Made by a program: the position numbers and the translations under genes. Source: CAYOZN01 sp964408455 (GTDB lineage: Bacteria > Planctomycetota > Phycisphaerae > UBA1845 > UTPLA1). Taken from it: DNA of 64,000 nt. The DNA is taken from the NCBI GenBank assembly GCA_964408455.1, contig CAYOZN010000006.1, positions 62,001-126,000 on the forward strand. The letters are read 5' to 3'. The notes under the pieces were generated by a model. That model was not told the origin of the DNA. It searched no databases and saw only the letters and a program-made list of their open reading frames with translations. Below are positions 37,800 to 47,174 of this stretch, piece by piece; position 1 is the first letter of the stretch, and every line of letters starts with the position of its first letter.

Positions 37800-39053
37800 A
37801 TGGCTCTGGTGGGGCCACAAATGAAGGCGGAGATCGAAGCACTCGTCGAAGAGCGCTTTGGCGGCAAGGCGCGCCTCGTCCCTTCGGGGCGGCTCGGCCT
37901 GACTGCGGCGCTGAAGGCCTTCTTCGAGCGCGGCGAACGCGTCGCCATGATCGCGCCGGTCTGCGAGGTGGTGGCATTTTCGACGTACGCGGCCGGGCTG
38001 CGCCCGGTTTTCGTCGATTCAAACATCGACCATCCGACGATCGACGTTAATCGTCTCGCCGGCCTGTCGCAGGATGAGATTCGCGGCGTCATCGCGACGA
38101 ACCTGTACGGCGTGCCCGACCAGATGGATGAGTTGCGTTCGCTCTGCCGCGAGCGGGAGTGGCTGCTGATCGAGGATGCCGCCCAGGTACTCGACTCGCG
38201 CATCGACGCCGGTCTCATCGGAACCTTCGGCGACGCAACAATCTTCAGCTTCAAAAAATACTTCGACGAGGCCTGCGGCGTCGTGATCTGTCGCTCGACG
38301 CGGCACCAGGCCAGACTTGACGCGGCCATCGACAATTGGAGCGAGACATGCGGCTGGCGCCGGCGGCTGCGGGCACGCGCGGTTCGCATTGCCCGGTCGA
38401 CAGGCTTGAGGCAGCGGGCTGGCGAGGGGCCCCAGCCGCATCGCACGCCCACGCCGGAGAATACGCGCCCATCCTGCGCCGCTCATCTGATTCAGTATGC
38501 CGCCGGTGCATACGATCCCTTCGCACATTGCGAGCCGCTGTTGCGCCTGGATGGCGCCGCATTCCGGCAGTTTCCGCCGCCGGCCCAGCTTGAGCGCCTG
38601 CGCGAACGGCTTCAGCGTTGGGATGATCTCGCCGGCCGGTATCGCCGCGCTCAGAAGTCGCTCGCCGACGCGCTGGGCAACGGCCACATGATGAAACTGC
38701 GTGGCGGCGATGCGTGCTATCTGGCAGTGCCGCTCTTGACGGCCGATCGCGATGCCGCCGTTCGTCGCATCTGGAACACCAAACGAATTCGTATTGAGAA
38801 TATTTACAACCCGCCCCTCGCGGACTACCTCCCGGCCGTCGCCTATGACGACCTGCGTCGCTATCCAGAGCGTGACGACCGCTGGAGCTGCGAACTGCTG
38901 CCGATTCCCACGCTACGGGCCGATGCCTGTGCCGAGGCACTCCGTTCCTTTGGGCTTGCCATGGCACACGAGGTACTCAGTACACCAACCGCAGTCTTAT
39001 TCGGGCCATCCAGACAATCATTTTCCAACGGAAACCCCGCAACCCGTTACTGA
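37800..39053 (+). CDS. DegT/DnrJ/EryC1/StrS-type aminotransferase
   Basis: 417 residues. PLP-dependent fold: SGRLGLTAALKAFF at the phosphate-binding turn, WLLIEDAAQVLDSR with the catalytic Asp, and IFSFKKYFDEACGGVVIC-like lysine segment (SFKKYFDEACG) holding the Schiff-base Lys. Members transfer an amino group to keto-sugar nucleotides, giving amino sugars for the repeat unit. The C-terminal half is more divergent than usual and Arg-rich between about 180 and 220. An AGGGGACAG site precedes the ATG. Confidence 0.83.
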   Translation: MALVGPQMKAEIEALVEERFGGKARLVPSGRLGLTAALKAFFERGERVAMIAPVCEVVAFSTYAAGLRPVFVDSNIDHPTIDVNRLAGLSQDEIRGVIATNLYGVPDQMDELRSLCREREWLLIEDAAQVLDSRIDAGLIGTFGDATIFSFKKYFDEACGVVICRSTRHQARLDAAIDNWSETCGWRRRLRARAVRIARSTGLRQRAGEGPQPHRTPTPENTRPSCAAHLIQYAAGAYDPFAHCEPLLRLDGAAFRQFPPPAQLERLRERLQRWDDLAGRYRRAQKSLADALGNGHMMKLRGGDACYLAVPLLTADRDAAVRRIWNTKRIRIENIYNPPLADYLPAVAYDDLRRYPERDDRWSCELLPIPTLRADACAEALRSFGLAMAHEVLSTPTAVLFGPSRQSFSNGNPATRY

Positions 39054-39065
39054 GGGCGACTCCCG

Positions 39066-39818
39066 TTGCGACCACTGACCTCCGAACAACTCAAGTCTCT
39101 GGAGATCGAGGCCCGGGACCGCGAAGCGGCGGAGTATCGCGATTATTGCCGCCGTTCGCTGGGGCCCTACGGCGATCTCGGCCAGATTCGCCTGGTGCTG
39201 CACGCGGCGCGACTCCGGCCGCAGTACAAGGTGCTCGACGCGGGATGCGGCGTCGGGCGGTTCACAGTTCCGCTGGCCCAGCGCGTTCAGTCCGTCTGCG
39301 CGATTGACTACTCGGCCCGAAGCATCGGCATCCTGCAAAGTCAGCTTCACTCCCGGGGAATCACCAACGTGGATGCCCGAGTCGGCGATCTGACGCGAAT
39401 CAAACTGCCCAGGTCCCATTTCGACGTCGCAATCTGCCCGGGAGTCATTCATCACATCCCGTCGCCGAAGCTGCGCGAACTGGCGCTCATCAACATTCGT
39501 CGATCGCTCAAACCGGGAGGCCGGCTGGCCATCCTTGTTTACCGCTGGATGGGCAACATTCGCCCGCCAATGCCGAAGGTAGGCTCGCACGCTTCGCACA
39601 TCTACTACCACGCCTACACGGTGGGCGAAGCGCACCGGCTCATGAGACGGGCCGGGTACGAAAACGTTCGCGTCCGCGGTTTTCTCTCGCTGCCGCGGCG
39701 AATCACGCTTCGGCTGCCACGATGGATGGCGGTCATCGAGCCGCTGGTGTCGTGGTTTCCGACGTCTGTGCTCCGAGCGCATTCGCTGCTGGTGACTGCA
39801 TCGAGGCCCGCTAAATGA
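39066..39818 (+). CDS. Class I SAM-dependent methyltransferase
   Basis: 250 residues from a TTG start at 39066. Motif I is VLDAGCGVGRFT, followed by the acidic end of strand 2 (AIDYSARSIG) and FDVAICPGVIHHIP with SLKPGGRLAIL, all typical of small-molecule methyltransferases. It may methylate a sugar hydroxyl. Its stop overlaps the following sulfotransferase start (ATGA). Confidence 0.88.
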   Translation: MRPLTSEQLKSLEIEARDREAAEYRDYCRRSLGPYGDLGQIRLVLHAARLRPQYKVLDAGCGVGRFTVPLAQRVQSVCAIDYSARSIGILQSQLHSRGITNVDARVGDLTRIKLPRSHFDVAICPGVIHHIPSPKLRELALINIRRSLKPGGRLAILVYRWMGNIRPPMPKVGSHASHIYYHAYTVGEAHRLMRRAGYENVRVRGFLSLPRRITLRLPRWMAVIEPLVSWFPTSVLRAHSLLVTASRPAK

Positions 39819-40684
39819 TGAAAAACAACTTTGCACACGACCAACTCTCGGGAAATGCCAACATGAATGTCCTCGTCGTCGGCGCGCCGCGATCCGGCAC
39901 CAGCCTGACCGCCGCGGCATTCGCCAGCGCCGGCTGGCACGTTGGAGAACGCAAGCAGCCGCACATTCGCGATGGGGATGATGGCAATCCCTTCGGCTAC
40001 TTCGAAGCCGACGATCTGGTCGAGCGAAACGTAGATGTACTTCGCGCGGCCGGGTTCATTCACCACAACACCTGGCTGTTCGACGAGATTTCCGAGGAGT
40101 CCATCGCCCGCGTCGATCAACTGGTGCCGACGCAGGCGCATCGGGAGTTTGTCGAGCAGTGCAATCGCCAGGCCCCCTGGATGTGGAAGGACCCCCGGCT
40201 TTGCTTCACACTGCGTTACTGGTGGAAACTGATGGATCCCGCGCGGACCCGCGTCGTTCTGATTCGGCGAAACTTCGACCAGATTCACAACAGTTTTGTT
40301 CGCAGGAACTGGTGCAAAACGGGCAAGGCGGTAAAGGAAGACCTCCGCCGGCGAATCTCGCGGCACCTTCAAGCGGCGGAAGAAGCTATCGGCCGGCTGA
40401 ATATTCCGGCCATCGAGATCCAATACGAAGACTGCATTCGGCAGCCGGACTATGTCGAGCGTCGCGTGGCCGCATTCTGCGGGGCAAAGCGCGAATCGTT
40501 CAATCTGAACGCCCGTCCGGAACTCAACCATGGCAGCACCCGCGGGCGTGTGGCCGCGCGCGTCCGGCGAAGCCTGGATGCCGGCATACTCCGCCGCATC
40601 AAATTCATGAAGCCGCTTCTGCCGGCGTGGCTCCTTACGGTCGCCATGCCGGAAAAGCGGTACGAGCGCGCCAGCACGGAGTAG
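39815..40684 (+). CDS. Sulfotransferase-family protein
   Basis: 289 residues beginning in an ATGA overlap. The PAPS 5'-phosphosulfate loop is clear (LVVGAPRSGTSL at about 21-32), with the 3'-phosphate site expected around VVLIRRNFDQIHNSFVRR. DPRLCFTLRYW precedes it. It likely transfers sulfate from PAPS to a hydroxyl or amino group of the glycan. A second sulfotransferase lies two genes downstream, suggesting a sulfated exopolysaccharide. No PAPS-synthesis genes are in the window. Confidence 0.9.
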   Translation: MMKNNFAHDQLSGNANMNVLVVGAPRSGTSLTAAAFASAGWHVGERKQPHIRDGDDGNPFGYFEADDLVERNVDVLRAAGFIHHNTWLFDEISEESIARVDQLVPTQAHREFVEQCNRQAPWMWKDPRLCFTLRYWWKLMDPARTRVVLIRRNFDQIHNSFVRRNWCKTGKAVKEDLRRRISRHLQAAEEAIGRLNIPAIEIQYEDCIRQPDYVERRVAAFCGAKRESFNLNARPELNHGSTRGRVAARVRRSLDAGILRRIKFMKPLLPAWLLTVAMPEKRYERASTE

Positions 40685-40691
40685 AACGCCT

Positions 40692-41852
40692 ATGTCGCCT
40701 GAGCAGACCCCGCACATTAATGACGCCGGATCGGCGATGCCGCCGCGAATTCCATTCGTCATCAGCGTGGACGTGGAGCCGGATGATGCCTGGAGCAATC
40801 ACCGCAACCTGGGCCTGCGGAACATTCCCGAGCTCCTCCGCCTTCAAAAGGTCCTCGACGTATGGGGCGCCAAGGCAACATTGCTGCTGACTTATGGCGT
40901 CGTGCGCAACGACCGCTGCTGCGACATGATTCGGCGTCTGGCGGGCGAGGCCGGCGCCGAGATCGGAGCGCACCTTCACCCGTGGGAAACGCCGCCCTTC
41001 CTGCGCAGCCGCCTCGACCGGCGATATCCGACATTTCCTCACGATCTTCCCGTGCAGTGCTTCGCCGCCAAGCTGGAACGGCTGACAGAAACGATCGAAC
41101 AGCGCCTGGGACCACCGCATTCCTATCGCGCCGGCCGCTGGGGCCTGTCCGCGTCGCACGTGCCGGTTCTGGAGCGGCTGGGATACGTCGTTGACACGTC
41201 AGTGACACCCCTGTTCGACTGGCGCTCCACGACGGGCGTGCCACGCACGGCCGGGGGTGCCGGCGGTCCCGATTATCGTTTCGCACCGATCGACTGGTAT
41301 CGCCCCGACTGCACCGACGCGAGCAGACCGGGAAGCGCGACGCTCGTGGAACTGCCGGTGACGACCGCGTTCACGCGCCCTGTGCCGCCGGTCTTCTACC
41401 GCCTGTACGGGCGACTGCCGAACCTCGCCAAACGCATCCTGCGCAAGACGGAAGCGCTTCGCCCGGTCCGGTGCAATCCGGCGGAGCAGCCGGACGATCG
41501 ACTCCGAAAGCTGATGGCGGTCGCGCTCGCACGGCCGGCTTCGCACATCAACATGGCACTGCATTCCTCGGAACTCATGCTCGGCGGCTCGCCCAGCACG
41601 CGCACCGAATCGGGCGTGGAAGCCGTATTCCGGCGGATCACCTTGCTGGTGAAAATGTCGGCCGAGAGCGGCCGATGCGAGTTCCACACGCTGACGTCAG
41701 CCGCTCGCCTGCTGACCCGCACTCAGGTCCCCGCCCTGAAAAACCCCCTGCCATCGACACGGGCTGTACGCGACGTAGCGCCGGCTGCGCGGCCGGCCGT
41801 CGAGTCGCCGCGTCTGGTGGAGCAGGGACATCGCGCCACGGAGCTCAGATGA
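40692..41852 (+). CDS. Polysaccharide deacetylase-like protein (CE4/NodB fold)
   Basis: 386 residues. The N-terminal domain fits the NodB fold: FVISVDVEPDDAW (the Asp pair), ATLLLTYGVV, EIGAHLHPWETPPF (metal His residues) and SYRAGRWGLS. The C-terminal region of about 180 residues has LVELPVTTAF and HSSELMLGGSPSTR, typical of exosortase-locus deacetylases. It would remove N-acetyl groups from polymer or lipid-linked sugars. No signal peptide, which suggests action on intracellular intermediates. It shares four bases with the next start. Confidence 0.86.
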   Translation: MSPEQTPHINDAGSAMPPRIPFVISVDVEPDDAWSNHRNLGLRNIPELLRLQKVLDVWGAKATLLLTYGVVRNDRCCDMIRRLAGEAGAEIGAHLHPWETPPFLRSRLDRRYPTFPHDLPVQCFAAKLERLTETIEQRLGPPHSYRAGRWGLSASHVPVLERLGYVVDTSVTPLFDWRSTTGVPRTAGGAGGPDYRFAPIDWYRPDCTDASRPGSATLVELPVTTAFTRPVPPVFYRLYGRLPNLAKRILRKTEALRPVRCNPAEQPDDRLRKLMAVALARPASHINMALHSSELMLGGSPSTRTESGVEAVFRRITLLVKMSAESGRCEFHTLTSAARLLTRTQVPALKNPLPSTRAVRDVAPAARPAVESPRLVEQGHRATELR

Positions 41853-42820
41853 CTGACTTAGTATATATTCTGTCGCCAAGTTACTCAGGTTCCACTCTGC
41901 TGACGTTTCTCCTGGGCACGCACCCGCGCGTCGCCACCATTGGAGAGCTGAAGGCCACTGCCCGCGGTGATATCGAAAGGTATCAATGTTCGTGCGGCGA
42001 GCGCATGCTGGATTGCCGCTTCTGGCAGGCCCTGCGTGAAGACGTGACTGGTGCCGGCGTCGATCTGAACCTGCACGATTTGGGAACGCACTTCAGTTTT
42101 CCCGAGCACAAGCTGGGCAACAAAGTGCTTCGCACCCCCTATCGGGGAGGATCCTTCGAGCGCGTGCGGCGCGCCATGCTGAAGGGCATGCCAGGATGGC
42201 GAACCCGCCTCGCCGACATTGTCAAGCGTAACCGCATCCTGATCGACGCCATCACCCGCTTGCAGGGCGGCACCATGTTCCTGGACGGATCCAAGGATGC
42301 GACGCGATTGCGATATCTGCTCGATGCGGGTCTGTGGCGGATAAAAGCCATTCACCTGACCCGCGATGGACGCGGAAGCGTCAGCTCGTACATGCGCGCA
42401 CACAAGCTCTCGCTGGAGGACGCCTCGCGCGAATGGCGCGGCGTTCAGACCGAATGCGATCGAATCGCTCGCGAGCTCGGCCCCGACGCGTGCATATCCA
42501 TTCGCTACGAGGAACTCTGCCGCGCGCCGGACGCCACGCTGGAGCGCGTGTTTCGTTATCTCGGCCTGGAGCCGCAGGACGCCACGCAGGATTTTCTGGC
42601 CATCGAGCACCACATCCTCGGCCACGGCATGCGCCTGCGCACCAACGGTCAGATCGCCCTCAATGAAAACTGGAAACACACCTGGACTCAGGCCGAACTC
42701 ACCACTTTTGAACAGATCGCCGGCGACGTGAATCGCCGCAACGGTTATCCGCCCATCACCGTGCGCACGCTCGATCGCCAGCCCGCCAGGGTCCTGGAAC
42801 AACGGCTGCGCGCCCGTTAA
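41849..42820 (+). CDS. Second sulfotransferase-family protein
   Basis: 323 residues; ATG 41849 overlaps the previous stop (ATGA), and the frame upstream of it is only an antisense-like shadow of the deacetylase gene. The N-terminal PAPS loop reads YILSPSYSGSTLL, and the second site KAIHLTRDGRGSVSSYM. A pair of Cys in YQCSCGERMLDC is unusual. Together with the sulfotransferase two genes earlier, it indicates two different sulfation positions, by inference. Confidence 0.9.
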   Translation: MTDLVYILSPSYSGSTLLTFLLGTHPRVATIGELKATARGDIERYQCSCGERMLDCRFWQALREDVTGAGVDLNLHDLGTHFSFPEHKLGNKVLRTPYRGGSFERVRRAMLKGMPGWRTRLADIVKRNRILIDAITRLQGGTMFLDGSKDATRLRYLLDAGLWRIKAIHLTRDGRGSVSSYMRAHKLSLEDASREWRGVQTECDRIARELGPDACISIRYEELCRAPDATLERVFRYLGLEPQDATQDFLAIEHHILGHGMRLRTNGQIALNENWKHTWTQAELTTFEQIAGDVNRRNGYPPITVRTLDRQPARVLEQRLRAR

Positions 42821-42861
42821 CGACCCGGGCGAACGGCCACGCCTGACACGGACAAACTTGA

Positions 42862-44271
42862 ATGCGACTCGTCCTGCTTGCTGCGTTTGTCGGCGTGCTC
42901 GCGCTCTATGCATGGCGCGACTGGTACCGCTCGCTTTGCGGACTGATCGTGCTGTCTGCGGTGCTGGAACGCAACGACATGCCGAAGAACATTCTTGGCA
43001 TCCAGGGGCTCAATCCCTGGAATATCCTGCTGGTTGCCATACTGGTGCCGTGGTTTCTGCAACGGCGCGCCGAGCGGCGGCGCTGGGAACTGCCCACACA
43101 CATCGCCCTGCCCCTGGCAGCCTACCTGACCATGACCTGCGTCGCATTCGCCCGGGCCGTCGTCGATTTCGGGGACTTCGACATCCGGCACGGAGTGCAG
43201 TTCTCGTCGTTCTTGAGCGACGAAATAATTAATCCCTTCAAGCTCATGCTCGTCGGGGCCCTGGTCTTTGATGGCTGTCGCACGAAGGAGCGATGCTGGC
43301 TGACCATCATCAGCGTGTTGCTTGTCGGCGTGCTCTATTCGCTGTTAGTCATCAAGACCATGCCGCTGGGCGCACTGGCCAGCGACAACTACATGGAAAA
43401 ACGCTATCGCATTGAGCGGGATGTCGGCCTGCACGCAAACGACATGGCCATGGTCCTCGTCGGGACAATCTGGTCTCTGATTGCCAGCTGGCAACTGTTC
43501 GACCGCAAAGCGGCGCGCGCCGCGCTGTTGATGGGCGTGCCCGTCGCCTTGCTCGCCCTGGCATTGTGCTTTTCGCGGGCCGGATTCGCGGCCTGCGCCG
43601 GCGTGGGCGTGCTGTTCGGCCTGTTCCTGTCGCGAAAGTGGCTTGTCATCCTGCCGGTGGGCTTCCTCGGAATTCTCGTTGCGTTTCCCGCCGTCGCCAA
43701 TCGCCTCGAGATGGGTTTCGGCGATATCGATGCCGCCGGCGCCGAGGCGAAGGACTGGGACATGATCACCGCCGGCCGCACCACCAAGATCTGGCCGTCC
43801 GTGATCGAGCGCATTGACGACGCCCCCGTCTTCGGTCACGGGCGCGGCGAGTTCATGCGACCGCCCCTCTCCCGCATCATGGAGGCACAGGGCGAATTGC
43901 ACGGCCATCCTCACAACGCCTACCTCGAGGTCCTGCTCGACAGCGGATTAATAGGATTGGCAATCGTTCTGACGCTGTATGGCTCGCTCTTATTGGGGGC
44001 CATACGCTCGTGCAGGTCGCGCATCCCTGAAATGCGCGCCGCCGGCGGCATGGCCCTCGCCACCCTCGCCTCGCTGATGATCACCGGGATGAGTGCGCAA
44101 AGCTTCACGCCGACCGTCAGCATGCTCACGCTCTGGTGCACCTGCGGGCTGATGTTGCGTCTTCGTGTCGAACAGCGCAAACAGATGTACTTGCAGGCGC
44201 CTTCCCCTTCACCGTCGCCCGACTGGAACCACTCGTCATATGCCAGAACTGCTCCGGCCTGGACGAACTGA
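42862..44271 (+). CDS. wzy: O-antigen ligase/polymerase-type membrane protein (Wzy-like)
   Basis: 469 residues with about ten to twelve hydrophobic segments and a large loop in the second half (EMGFGDIDAAGAEAKDWD to HGRGEFMRPPLSRIMEAQGE). The loop and its ending GELHGHPHNAYLEVLLDSG match the Wzy_C/WaaL pattern with a conserved His. In this context, with flippase and copolymerase, it is the likely polymerase that joins lipid-linked repeat units in the periplasm. A ligase role is possible but less likely. Confidence 0.88.
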   Translation: MRLVLLAAFVGVLALYAWRDWYRSLCGLIVLSAVLERNDMPKNILGIQGLNPWNILLVAILVPWFLQRRAERRRWELPTHIALPLAAYLTMTCVAFARAVVDFGDFDIRHGVQFSSFLSDEIINPFKLMLVGALVFDGCRTKERCWLTIISVLLVGVLYSLLVIKTMPLGALASDNYMEKRYRIERDVGLHANDMAMVLVGTIWSLIASWQLFDRKAARAALLMGVPVALLALALCFSRAGFAACAGVGVLFGLFLSRKWLVILPVGFLGILVAFPAVANRLEMGFGDIDAAGAEAKDWDMITAGRTTKIWPSVIERIDDAPVFGHGRGEFMRPPLSRIMEAQGELHGHPHNAYLEVLLDSGLIGLAIVLTLYGSLLLGAIRSCRSRIPEMRAAGGMALATLASLMITGMSAQSFTPTVSMLTLWCTCGLMLRLRVEQRKQMYLQAPSPSPSPDWNHSSYARTAPAWTN

Positions 44272-44294
44272 TCCACTGCACTTCGTTGTGAACA

Positions 44295-45935
44295 ATGCAA
44301 CTCAACATGGATAACCCGGACACTGGAACCAGGATCGAACTGGCCATAGGTGAAAACCATGGCGACGCTTCCTCGGTGGATAAGCCTCGTACGCGGCCGG
44401 TGCGCCCGCCTTCTATCGCCCGCAATGTCGCCTCAGTGTGGGTTTATTACGCAGTGGTTGTCGTCGCCGGCTTCATTGTGCCGCGGCTCATCGACCGCCA
44501 CGAAGGTCCGCACTTGCTCGGCGTCTGGGACTTCGGCTGGACACTCGTCGCCTATGTGTCCCTGCTTCAACTCGGCATCGTGGCGGCGGTCAATCGCTAC
44601 GTCGCGCGTTACGCCGCCGTCAAAGATACCCACGCGCTGAACCAGTCCGTCAACACGTCCCTTGCCCTTCTTGCCGGCAGTGCCGTCGTGGGCGTGGCGT
44701 CCTGCGCCGGGCTTCTCGCCGTGGTGCCAACCCTGCTTCAGCCCAGCGACCCGGTGTCGATTGCGACTGCTCGTTGGACGATTCTGTTGCTGGCGATGAC
44801 GGCCGGGCTCAAGCTGCCCCTCGGCGCCCTTGAGGGCGTTCTGACCGGCCACGAGCGATACGACATTCTCAACCTGGCGCGGGTCTGCCGCGACATCGTC
44901 ATCATGATCTGCATGATCGTTCTGCTCTTTGCCGGCTACGGCATTATCTCACTGGCGCTGACCGTGCTGTGCTGCGAGGCGGCGTTTGCCGCTGCCGCGC
45001 TTCACCTGAGCCGGCGAATAGCCCCCTCTCTGCGGATATCCCCGGCCTACATTGACCGGCGGGTGGCAGGTGAAATGCTCCGCTTCGGCGGCGTCACCAT
45101 GCTGCAAAGCATGGCCCGAACCGGACTTTATCAGTTCAACAGCCTGCTGGTCGCCTTCTTTCTCGGGCCGGTGGCATTGGCAGTCTATTCGCGGCAACGC
45201 TCCCTCGTATTCCACGCCGTGCGATTCCTGAAAAAATACTCCAACGTCTTCGTGCCCACGAGCGGCCGGCTGCACGCCAGTGGCGACACGGCGGCACTGC
45301 AACAGCTGTTGATCAATGGGAGCCGCTACGGGTTTTACATTGCCCTGCCGATCATGGCGGTGTTCCTGACGATGGGCGGGCCCCTGCTTGAAGTGTGGAT
45401 GGGAGCGGACTATCGCGCCCCGCTCGTGCTTGGCATATTGGCGCTCGGCCATGCGCTGGCCCTGCCCCAGGAGGCGGCGTACTCGGTATTGATGGGCATG
45501 GGCCGCCACTGGGTTCCCTCCGTCGTGGAATTTGTCAGCGCCGCCTGCGGCGTCACCATGTGCGCCTTTTCACTCGGGTACTTGGCCGGCGGAATGCTGA
45601 CCGCGGCGCTTGCCATCGCATTACCTGTCACCATTGCCGGCGGCATCGTGGCGCCGATATATGCCTGCCATGTGCTCAATCTGAGCATTCGCGCCTACGC
45701 GCAGCGCGTCATGCTCGGTCCGTTGATCGCCGTCATTCCCTTCGCCGGTTGCCTGCTGGCGGCGCGCTGGGCCTGCCCTCACTCGGCGTGGCAAAGCCTT
45801 GCAGTCGGCCTTGTCTTTGGCGGAATCGTGCTTGCCTGCATCTACTGGGCGTGGGTCATACCGGCCCACCATCGCACGCGGCTGTTGGATCGATTCGCGC
45901 TGCGGTCCGCCGTAAACAGCGCCGATGCCGTGTAA
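44295..45935 (+). CDS. wzx: Oligosaccharide flippase (Wzx-like)
   Basis: 546 residues, 12-14 hydrophobic helices in the MOP/PST pattern. The N-terminus shows NVASVWVYYAVVVVAGFIVP and the second half ILALGHALALPQEAAYSVLM. It should flip undecaprenyl-linked repeat units to the periplasm. The gene follows the polymerase gene by 23 bases and its end overlaps or abuts the next glycosyltransferase. Confidence 0.88.
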   Translation: MQLNMDNPDTGTRIELAIGENHGDASSVDKPRTRPVRPPSIARNVASVWVYYAVVVVAGFIVPRLIDRHEGPHLLGVWDFGWTLVAYVSLLQLGIVAAVNRYVARYAAVKDTHALNQSVNTSLALLAGSAVVGVASCAGLLAVVPTLLQPSDPVSIATARWTILLLAMTAGLKLPLGALEGVLTGHERYDILNLARVCRDIVIMICMIVLLFAGYGIISLALTVLCCEAAFAAAALHLSRRIAPSLRISPAYIDRRVAGEMLRFGGVTMLQSMARTGLYQFNSLLVAFFLGPVALAVYSRQRSLVFHAVRFLKKYSNVFVPTSGRLHASGDTAALQQLLINGSRYGFYIALPIMAVFLTMGGPLLEVWMGADYRAPLVLGILALGHALALPQEAAYSVLMGMGRHWVPSVVEFVSAACGVTMCAFSLGYLAGGMLTAALAIALPVTIAGGIVAPIYACHVLNLSIRAYAQRVMLGPLIAVIPFAGCLLAARWACPHSAWQSLAVGLVFGGIVLACIYWAWVIPAHHRTRLLDRFALRSAVNSADAV

Positions 45936-45945
45936 TCGCATCTTC

Positions 45946-47172
45946 ATGAACGCACAGCCCTCCATTTGCTTCGTCGCACCCCGTGCCTTCGGCGCGCTGG
46001 CGGGCGCATTGGCCCGGCACGCCGGCGGTGTCGAGAGACAGCAGGCGATGATCGCCCGCTGGTTTGCCGCCCGCGGCTGGCACGTGAGCATGATCACCTG
46101 GGACGAGGGCGGGCGTGAGAGCATGCTGATTGATGGTGTCCGCCTGATCCCGATGTGCCGCAAGGACGCCGGCATTGCCGGGCTGCGATTCTTTCATCCG
46201 CGATGGACCAGCCTCCGCAAGGCAATGCACCGCGCCGATGCACAGGTCTATTACTACAACCTGGGCGACATGATGCTCGGGCAGGTCGCGCACTGGTGTC
46301 GTCCGCGCATGCGGCGGTGCGTCTATGCCGTCGCCAGCAATCCGGACTGCGATCCGCGCCTGCCGGTGTTGAAGCCCCTGCGCGAGCGCGTGCTCTACCG
46401 TTACGGACTGCGGCACGCCGACAAGGTGATCGTGCAGACCTCGTCGCAGCAGCGCATGCTGACAAACGGCTTCGGCATTGATTCCACGGTGTTGCCGATG
46501 CCCTGCTTTGCCGGGCCGGACATACCAGCTGCGGAGTTGGTGCGCCCGCACTCGCGTCGTGTGCTCTGGATCGGACGCATCAGCCCCGAAAAGCGCCTGG
46601 AATTGCTGCTCGACGTCGCCGCCCTGTTGCCGCAGTTCCAGTTCGATGTGGTTGGCGATGCAAACGAAGACGGCCCGTACGCCCAATCCCTGCGACAGCG
46701 TGCAAAATCGATCGAAAACGTCGTCCTGCACGGCCGGCTCGATTGGCACCGCGTGCTGGGAATGTACGGCACATGTGACGCACTCTGCTGCACCTCGGCC
46801 TACGAGGGATTTCCAAACACATTTCTCGAGGCATGGTCGCGCGGCATCCCGGTGGCATCAACGTTTGATCCGGACGGCGTGATTGCACGGGAGCGGCTGG
46901 GGCTGGTCGCGCATGATGCCGGCAGCATGGCAACAGCGTTGAAGCAGTTGCACGACGACACCGTCCTCTGGGCGAACACATCGCGCCGCGCCCGACACTA
47001 CGTCGCGAACCGGCACGCGGCGGACCGGGTTCTGCCAATTCTCGAGGGCATCATCGCAGCGCTGCTGCCATCCTCGACCGCAGATACGGTTGGGTCTACG
47101 TACCCGGTTTTCGCCGGTGCCCGGCCCGAGCCCCTCCAGCCGTTGGCCAGCCCCGGTACGAGGCAATTCTGA
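45946..47172 (+). CDS. Glycosyltransferase family 4 protein
   Basis: 408 residues if started at ATG 45946; another ATG at 45925 overlaps the flippase stop and adds seven residues. GT-B fold: N-terminal Rossmann (ICFVAPRAFGALAGALARH), the donor-site region VLWIGRISPEKRLELLLDVA, and the acid motif SAYEGFPNTFLEAWSRGIPV with its two Glu residues. It adds one sugar of the repeat unit with retention of configuration; donor unknown. Confidence 0.9.
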   Translation: MNAQPSICFVAPRAFGALAGALARHAGGVERQQAMIARWFAARGWHVSMITWDEGGRESMLIDGVRLIPMCRKDAGIAGLRFFHPRWTSLRKAMHRADAQVYYYNLGDMMLGQVAHWCRPRMRRCVYAVASNPDCDPRLPVLKPLRERVLYRYGLRHADKVIVQTSSQQRMLTNGFGIDSTVLPMPCFAGPDIPAAELVRPHSRRVLWIGRISPEKRLELLLDVAALLPQFQFDVVGDANEDGPYAQSLRQRAKSIENVVLHGRLDWHRVLGMYGTCDALCCTSAYEGFPNTFLEAWSRGIPVASTFDPDGVIARERLGLVAHDAGSMATALKQLHDDTVLWANTSRRARHYVANRHAADRVLPILEGIIAALLPSSTADTVGSTYPVFAGARPEPLQPLASPGTRQF

Positions 47173-47174
47173 TC

